A stretch of 11,656 nt of DNA. It comes from an uncultured Clostridia bacterium (GTDB taxonomy: Bacteria; Bacillota; Clostridia; UBA1381). The position numbers were made by a program, and so were the translations under genes. Below the pieces are notes generated by a model, which searched no databases, was not told the origin of the DNA, and saw nothing but the letters and a program-made list of their open reading frames with translations. The stretch lies in NCBI GenBank assembly GCA_910578235.1, contig CAJTPP010000026.1, positions 1,830-13,485 on the forward strand. The letters are read 5' to 3'. Numbering within the stretch: position 1 is the first letter of the stretch; every line of letters starts with the position of its first letter. Below are positions 7,491 through 11,656 of the stretch, one piece after another.

Positions 7491-7862
7491 TTACAATTCA
7501 ACTATCGCTTCAATCTCCAGCAAAACGTCCTTAGGCAATCTCGCCACTTCCACACATGACCGCGCAGGATAAGGCTCAGTAAAATACTTTGCGTAAATTT
7601 CATTAATTTTCCCGAAATCATCCATATTCTTTATAAATACAGTAGTCTTAACTGTATTATCTATTTTCCCGCCAGCGGCTTCAATAAGATTTTTTACATT
7701 TGTCAAAGCCTGCCGCGCCTGTTCTTCAACACCCTCGGGAATTTCACCTGTGGCGGGATTAATCGGAATTTGACCTGACGTAAACAGCATATTACCTACT
7801 GTTATCGCCTGAGAATACGGTCCTATTGCCGCAGGAGCATTATTTGTTTTTGTTTCTTTCAT
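7491..7862 (-). CDS. ridA: RidA family 2-iminobutanoate/2-iminopropanoate deaminase
   Basis: From the preferred ATG at 7860-7862 this is a 123-aa RidA (YjgF/YER057c/UK114) protein. RidA trimers hydrolyse reactive enamines and imines made by PLP enzymes such as serine/threonine dehydratase, protecting other PLP enzymes from 2-aminoacrylate. The sequence is close to the canonical type. It has NNAPAAIGPYSQ at 7-18, TSGQIP at 28-33, and PARSCVEVARLPKDV from 99, with the key Arg101, Cys103 and Glu116 matching Arg105, Cys107 and Glu120 of E. coli RidA. Two upstream in-frame ATGs (7880 and 7871) would add up to 6 residues. The 7862 start has AAAGGA 9 nt upstream and the usual family N-terminus. It lies 70 bp after the zinc-ribbon membrane gene with no clear promoter of its own, so cotranscription is likely. 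Confidence 0.95.
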   Translation of the reverse strand: MKETKTNNAPAAIGPYSQAITVGNMLFTSGQIPINPATGEIPEGVEEQARQALTNVKNLIEAAGGKIDNTVKTTVFIKNMDDFGKINEIYAKYFTEPYPARSCVEVARLPKDVLLEIEAIVEL

Positions 7863-7932
7863 TTTTACCATTCCTTTCATTTGTTCATGTTTTAATTTTT
7901 CACCGTTCGGCGGTACCGGTTTCTTTTTTATT

Positions 7933-8805
7933 TTAAATTAATAACAGATGAGATACTATAACAAAAAAGATAAAATATCCAAGTATCATAGCGTACAGTA
8001 CTTTTCCCGCCGGCTGAGAAATCCATTCTGTTTTTAGCGCCTCATAAGACAATACCGCAGCTGATACCGCGCCGCACATCATAAGTACCGCCAGTGTTAC
8101 AGGCGACAATATACTCAGCACTGCGCCTAAAGCGCATACTACTGTAAACGGTATCCATGTACACGCAAGACGAACACTAAACTGCCAGTACGGTGTCCTC
8201 AGCCGCATAAGAAATCTATTTATAAAATAAAAAATACCGGAATACAGAAAAAACAAAACCATACCGCTCAACGCGCCGGAAAGTATTATAAGCAATACCA
8301 TTCCCACAAGCTCATATCCGCCGCCTGTAAAACCCATCGCAGATGCGAGCATTTTAAACGGGCTGACCGCGCCGCCTCGCATTACAAAAAACACACACAG
8401 CCAAAGCACCGCTCCCTGAAGCGCCGCAATCGTCATGATAGCCGCTTTTCCAATATGCCCGGGATTTGTTATTTTATCAACAGGTGACTGGATAAACTCA
8501 GCCATATACCTCATTAGCCCTTGTATAAAACCTTTAGGATTTGTATTTACACGATTTGCCGTTTTTTTCGCCGCGCGTCTCGTATGAAAACGATTTCTTG
8601 CGCGTTCAAACTTACTTTCTTTACCCGCGTAGCCTGTCTGGTATGTGTTCTCCGTCCTATATGGATTTGAATGATAGGCGTTACCGGACGTTCCCGCTCT
8701 ATCTCCCGTATCTTTATTCTTTGAGGCGCGGTATGCCGCGCTTTGCGGGCAACCACATACCTCTCCTTTTTCCAGTTCTCTGCCGCAGTATATACAGCTT
8801 CTCAA
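7933..8805 (-). CDS. Zinc-ribbon polytopic membrane protein, Yip1-like layout
   Basis: This protein of about 290 aa begins with a small zinc-ribbon-like knuckle: CIYCG at 4-8 and CGC at 17-19 (CxxC...CxC). A hydrophilic, probably disordered linker follows to about residue 90, with many Tyr, Asn and Arg residues. The rest holds about five hydrophobic helices, including stretches beginning AAIMTIAALQGAVLWLCVFF and ELVGMVLLIILSG, and ends hydrophobic (FIFFVIVSHLLLI). A zinc ribbon joined to a Yip1-type membrane domain is common in Firmicutes proteins of unknown function; this assignment is by layout only. Translation could start at GTG 8812-8814, but that codon lies inside the ribosome binding site. 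TTG at 8803-8805, 6 nt after AGGTG, fits better. A full-consensus promoter lies just upstream and ridA follows. No enzymatic residues are recognised. Confidence 0.75.
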   Translation of the reverse strand: MRSCIYCGRELEKGEVCGCPQSAAYRASKNKDTGDRAGTSGNAYHSNPYRTENTYQTGYAGKESKFERARNRFHTRRAAKKTANRVNTNPKGFIQGLMRYMAEFIQSPVDKITNPGHIGKAAIMTIAALQGAVLWLCVFFVMRGGAVSPFKMLASAMGFTGGGYELVGMVLLIILSGALSGMVLFFLYSGIFYFINRFLMRLRTPYWQFSVRLACTWIPFTVVCALGAVLSILSPVTLAVLMMCGAVSAAVLSYEALKTEWISQPAGKVLYAMILGYFIFFVIVSHLLLI

Positions 8806-8811
8806 TATAAA

Positions 8812-8820
8812 CACCTCTCC
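8812..8820 (-). promoter_or_regulatory. Shine-Dalgarno site favouring TTG over GTG (zinc-ribbon gene)
   Basis: GGAGAGGTG on the minus strand ends 6 nt before the TTG at 8803-8805. The alternative GTG start at 8812-8814 is the last three bases of this motif, which is too close for it to serve that codon. Confidence 0.65.
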
Positions 8821-8842
8821 GCTTTATTACAATTATATAAAA

Positions 8843-8871
8843 ATTATAAGTCTGTTACATTCAATTGTCAA
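8843..8871 (-). promoter_or_regulatory. Full-consensus sigma-A promoter of the zinc-ribbon/ridA unit
   Basis: TTGACA (8866-8871) and TATAAT (8843-8848) on the minus strand match consensus in all 12 positions with a 17-bp spacer. The predicted start near 8836 gives a leader of about 30 nt. The promoter sits in the 92-bp gap between the GT-C-like gene and the zinc-ribbon gene, so the latter and ridA form a separate, potentially strongly expressed unit. Confidence 0.85.
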
Positions 8872-8897
8872 TAATTCAAGTGTTAATTATTTGTGAA

Positions 8898-10556
8898 TTA
8901 TTTATATAACCGTTCTTCAAATGCTGTGATATCACTTTTTTTCTCGTCACGAACACGATGAAACAATTTTATGGTCATATCCCCTATAACTGTTTCACAG
9001 TCATAGATTTCCTCATATGCCGTCGCAATATCCGTATAATCCGAAAAACTTCTCACCGCCTCCTCAATAACTGTCTGATTTCCGTCAGCCAGATGAGTTT
9101 GAGCGGGAACTGCAACAAGCACATAATTAACCGTATACAACGGCGACAAGTCTCTGTCACGCGAGTCTACCTGCGGCAGCGATACAATATAATTGTCCCT
9201 TATCGCCTTTACTCCAAGCGACGGCTCGACATTTTTCAGTATATCCTCATTAAGCGTAAAAGACGAAGCCAATACCCCCAAAGTGTCTCCCTCAAACACC
9301 GTTGTGTCAAGCCTTTGTTTCAGCGCAAGAATATCCTCTGTGTCTCCCCTCGATACAGGAAGCATCGAAAATGTCGGTATAAGCGCCGCGCGCTTTATTT
9401 CCTGTATATTTTGAGGCTGCGATCGAGGTATATACACAAACACCGAATGTAATATTGCAAGAAGAGAAATTCCCGCCAGCATCCATTCCTTTGTAATATA
9501 ACGTATCGTCATAAGCGTCAGCATTATCAGCGATGGAATATACAAAAGTAAATGCTGCTGTCCGTGCGTTTGAGTCGATATAAACATAGCAAGACATACA
9601 ACCATTTGCAGCCACATAAATACCATACAGTGTTCCTGCTTTTTTATACCCGCAGCAACAGATGCGCCAGCAAGAACCAGTACATAAATTATGCCAAAAT
9701 ACCTTGTAATCAGTTTAAAATCCGTGCCTATAGAAAACTTATATCCCGAATACAGATTTCCGTAATCAAGAAGCAGCTTGTAAAATACAAAATCTTTGAA
9801 AAACGCAATCAAAACAACCCCCGCGCATGCGATTGTTATTGCCGCTCCATACCATTTACGTCTGAACAGCACGCAGTCCGCAAGCATTGCCGTTACAAAA
9901 GATACAGCAAAAAAAGCAAACCATCTGCGCCAAAGCATCATAAAGACAAGCAGCACGCCTATCAGCATATACCGCCATACGCCTCCTCCGACCTGTATTT
10001 TATTGTCTTTTCTAATATAATACAAATTAAAGCATATAAGGCAAAGAAGCAATCCGCCTATATCCACAAACCCGTTAAAAGCGAGAAACATCATGGAGGG
10101 ACACAGCATTACTGTAATTACAGCCGCAATTTTAGGCGCTTTACTAACTTTCTTTGCTATCAAGTATATAAAAACAAATGATGGCAGCAGATACATATTA
10201 ACAAGCCCTGTCACATATACAAGCCTTGAGTCTCCAAACAGGCGCGCAAGAACGGCGGAAGGTAAGCCCGCAATATAGTTATAGTCCTGCTCGGCTATCG
10301 AATTACATACATTACGCCAAAGCCCGCCCTCATTCAGCGCGCCCGATGCAATTTTTCTGGAAATATCCCAGTAAGTTGAATCATCCCAGAAATATATAAA
10401 TTTACCTGCCTTTATGTAAATCACGGCAAGTATATTTACGATTGTCCATATGATTAGAAAATATATTACTGTCTTATGCCATGGCTTAAATGCAAATTCT
10501 CTGAATTCCTCATCCTTAAAGTCATAATCATCATTTAATATTGCTCTGAATTTCAA
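8898..10556 (-). CDS. Polytopic membrane protein, probable GT-C-fold glycosyltransferase (PMT/ArnT-like)
   Basis: This 552-aa protein has a cytoplasmic N-terminus of about 27 residues, a first membrane helix at about 28-49 and then an external loop with FWDDSTYWDISRKIA (Asp58-Asp59). It continues with roughly ten further helices to about residue 375 and ends in a hydrophilic domain of about 175 residues. An acidic pair in the first external loop, followed by many helices and a soluble C-terminal domain, is the GT-C pattern. GT-C enzymes transfer sugars from polyprenyl-phosphate donors outside the membrane. NGFVDIGGLLL near 161 resembles the acidic site found before a helix in PMT-type proteins. 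The family is inferred from layout, and donor and acceptor are unknown. Translation starts at TTG (10554-10556), with GGAGGT 7 nt upstream. It lies 14 bp after the SNF2 gene, indicating cotranscription. No clear terminator follows its stop. Confidence 0.65.
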   Translation of the reverse strand: MKFRAILNDDYDFKDEEFREFAFKPWHKTVIYFLIIWTIVNILAVIYIKAGKFIYFWDDSTYWDISRKIASGALNEGGLWRNVCNSIAEQDYNYIAGLPSAVLARLFGDSRLVYVTGLVNMYLLPSFVFIYLIAKKVSKAPKIAAVITVMLCPSMMFLAFNGFVDIGGLLLCLICFNLYYIRKDNKIQVGGGVWRYMLIGVLLVFMMLWRRWFAFFAVSFVTAMLADCVLFRRKWYGAAITIACAGVVLIAFFKDFVFYKLLLDYGNLYSGYKFSIGTDFKLITRYFGIIYVLVLAGASVAAGIKKQEHCMVFMWLQMVVCLAMFISTQTHGQQHLLLYIPSLIMLTLMTIRYITKEWMLAGISLLAILHSVFVYIPRSQPQNIQEIKRAALIPTFSMLPVSRGDTEDILALKQRLDTTVFEGDTLGVLASSFTLNEDILKNVEPSLGVKAIRDNYIVSLPQVDSRDRDLSPLYTVNYVLVAVPAQTHLADGNQTVIEEAVRSFSDYTDIATAYEEIYDCETVIGDMTIKLFHRVRDEKKSDITAFEERLYK

Positions 10557-10563
10557 TATTGCG

Positions 10564-10569
10564 ACCTCC
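10564..10569 (-). promoter_or_regulatory. Shine-Dalgarno site selecting a TTG start (GT-C-like gene)
   Basis: GGAGGT on the minus strand sits within the 14-bp gap after the SNF2 stop, 7 nt before the TTG at 10554-10556. No ATG is available at a suitable distance. Confidence 0.75.
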
Positions 10570-10570
10570 G

Positions 10571-11656
10571 TTAACTGAATAATGAAAGTATTTCCTCATT
10601 GGAAAGATTTTTAAATGTGTCTTTGTTTACACGCACAATATCATCAGCAAGATTTTTCTTGTTTTCCTGAAGCTTTAATATCTTCTCCTCAATAGTTCCC
10701 TTAGCCGCCAAACGTATTATCTGTACAGCCTTCGTCTGTCCTATCCTGTACGCGCGGTCAGACGCCTGATCCATAACAGCGGGATTCCACCACGGATCAT
10801 AGTGAATAACCATATCGGCTCCTGTTAAATTCAGACCTACTCCTCCTGCCTTAAGCGAAATCAGAAACACAGTTCCCTCTCCGCTGTTAAATCGCTTCGA
10901 AAGCTCTGTTCTTTCATATGACGGTGTTTGTCCGTCAAGATAAAATGACGGCACATCAGCTTCCTTCATCTTTTTTCTTATTATTTCAAGCATTGAGGTA
11001 AACTGAGAGAATATCAGTATTCTGTGTCCTGACGACACAGCGCTTGTCACAAGCTCCATCAGCAAATTCAGTTTTCCGCTGTCACGATCATAATTTTCGT
11101 CAAAAAGCGTAGGATGGCAGCATATCTGTCTCAGTCTCATAAGAAGTGTTAAAATCTGCATCTTGCCCTGACCGCCCTCACCGAGCAGCCTGACAGTTTT
11201 ATCCTTCGCAAGCGACAGATACGCCATATACATCTTTTCCTGTTCCGGCGTAAGCTCCGCATACATTGTGTTTTCTATTTTTTCGGGCAGCTCATTCAGC
11301 ACGTCTGACTTCATACGGCGCAGCATAAATGGCTTTATCCTCATACGAAAGCTGTCCGCCGTGATTGAGTCGCCGTCTTTAACAAGCGGAGTCTCATATC
11401 TGCTTCTGAACTCATGTGGGTTGTACAGATATCCGGGCATTATAAAATCAAAAATAGACCATAACTCCATAAGCGAATTTTCCACAGGTGTACCCGTAAG
11501 AGCAAACCTGTACTCAGCATTGATCTTTTTCACGCTTCTGGCGTTCATTGTTTTCGGATTTTTTATATGCTGAGCCTCGTCAATAAAACAGTACGAAAAC
11601 TCAATCTCCTGATAAAGAGCTATGTCGCGTCTCAATATCGGATATGAGGTTATTAC
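10571..11656 (-). CDS. SNF2-family DEAD-like helicase/ATPase, C-terminal part (5' end outside window)
   Basis: The visible 361 residues are the C-terminal part of a SNF2/Rad54-type ATPase; the frame is open to the window edge, so the start is missing. In order they show the motif Ib segment VITSYPILRRD, motif II DEAQHIKNP (residues 26-34 of the visible part), motif III LTGTPVENS, motif IV HRILIFSQF, motif V SLKAGGVGLNLTGAD and motif VI QASDRAYRIGQ. These cover the end of RecA-like domain 1 and all of domain 2. The protein ends shortly after KILKLQENKKNL, as bacterial SNF2 proteins usually do. Such proteins translocate on double-stranded DNA and affect DNA-protein complexes or RNA polymerase recycling; many Firmicutes examples carry an N-terminal SWIM zinc finger, which cannot be checked here. 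The GT-C-like gene follows after 14 bp. Confidence 0.93.
   Translation of the reverse strand, partial: VITSYPILRRDIALYQEIEFSYCFIDEAQHIKNPKTMNARSVKKINAEYRFALTGTPVENSLMELWSIFDFIMPGYLYNPHEFRSRYETPLVKDGDSITADSFRMRIKPFMLRRMKSDVLNELPEKIENTMYAELTPEQEKMYMAYLSLAKDKTVRLLGEGGQGKMQILTLLMRLRQICCHPTLFDENYDRDSGKLNLLMELVTSAVSSGHRILIFSQFTSMLEIIRKKMKEADVPSFYLDGQTPSYERTELSKRFNSGEGTVFLISLKAGGVGLNLTGADMVIHYDPWWNPAVMDQASDRAYRIGQTKAVQIIRLAAKGTIEEKILKLQENKKNLADDIVRVNKDTFKNLSNEEILSLFS

Noticed and set aside
7902..7914. Hairpin ACCG/CGGT in the gap between the zinc-ribbon gene and ridA as a terminator.
   Set aside because: The stem is only 4 bp, and the T-rich run lies on the plus-strand side, where no gene needs a terminator. 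On the minus strand it is followed by an A-rich run.
8869..8893. AT-only inverted repeat after the GT-C-like gene (CAATAATT/AATTATTTG) as a terminator.
   Set aside because: The stem has no GC core, contains a bulge, and overlaps the -35 box of the next promoter.
9552..10181. Long plus-strand open frame of 209 codons opposite the GT-C-like gene.
   Set aside because: The translation is rich in Tyr, Lys, His and Ser with no domain, lacks a good ribosome binding site, and lies fully antisense to a well-formed membrane protein gene. Similar plus-strand frames opposite lonA, the SLH gene and others were rejected on the same grounds.
11633..11635. In-frame TTG as the start of the SNF2 gene.
   Set aside because: The reading frame stays open to the window edge and encodes VITSYPI, a conserved part of helicase domain 1, so the gene begins outside the window.

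Overview
This window comes from a low-to-moderate GC, Gram-positive-type bacterium, most probably a member of Clostridia. The signs are the lonB-like/lonA/engB gene order typical of Firmicutes, AAGGAGG-type ribosome binding sites, an SLH-domain surface protein and sigma-A promoters with near-consensus boxes. The genus cannot be named from the sequence alone. All eight complete genes and one partial gene lie on the minus strand, so the window reads from right to left.

Right part (11656 to 8898): the C-terminal part of a SNF2-family helicase enters from beyond the right edge. It is followed after 14 bp by a polytopic membrane protein that looks like a GT-C (PMT/ArnT-like) glycosyltransferase. 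Middle (8897 to 7491): a full-consensus sigma-A promoter (TTGACA-17-TATAAT) drives a zinc-ribbon/polytopic membrane protein with a Yip1-like layout, followed by ridA, the enamine/imine deaminase. A 20-bp palindrome follows ridA. Then comes a 234-bp spacer that holds two imperfect 30-31 bp tandem repeats and precedes a LonB-like gene.

Left-centre (7256 to 718): the LonB-like protein has the membrane anchor and complete AAA+ module of LonB but stops where the Lon peptidase domain should begin. A full-length lonA follows with its own promoter, which overlaps the lonB-like stop codon. Then come engB (ysxC), the ribosome-assembly GTPase, and a secreted 795-aa SLH protein with an unclassified ectodomain. 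A strong 18-bp hairpin terminator closes this unit. Left end (526 to 41): a monocistronic carD-family RNA polymerase-binding regulator has an extended -10 promoter, and there is a terminator hairpin at the window edge.

Most of the window is housekeeping: protein quality control, ribosome assembly, metabolite repair and transcription control. The unusual points are the LonB homologue without a peptidase, the repeat pair upstream of it, TTG start codons in four of the eight genes whose starts are visible, and the unclassified SLH protein downstream of an essential GTPase. I see no mobile elements, CRISPR arrays, tRNAs or rRNAs.
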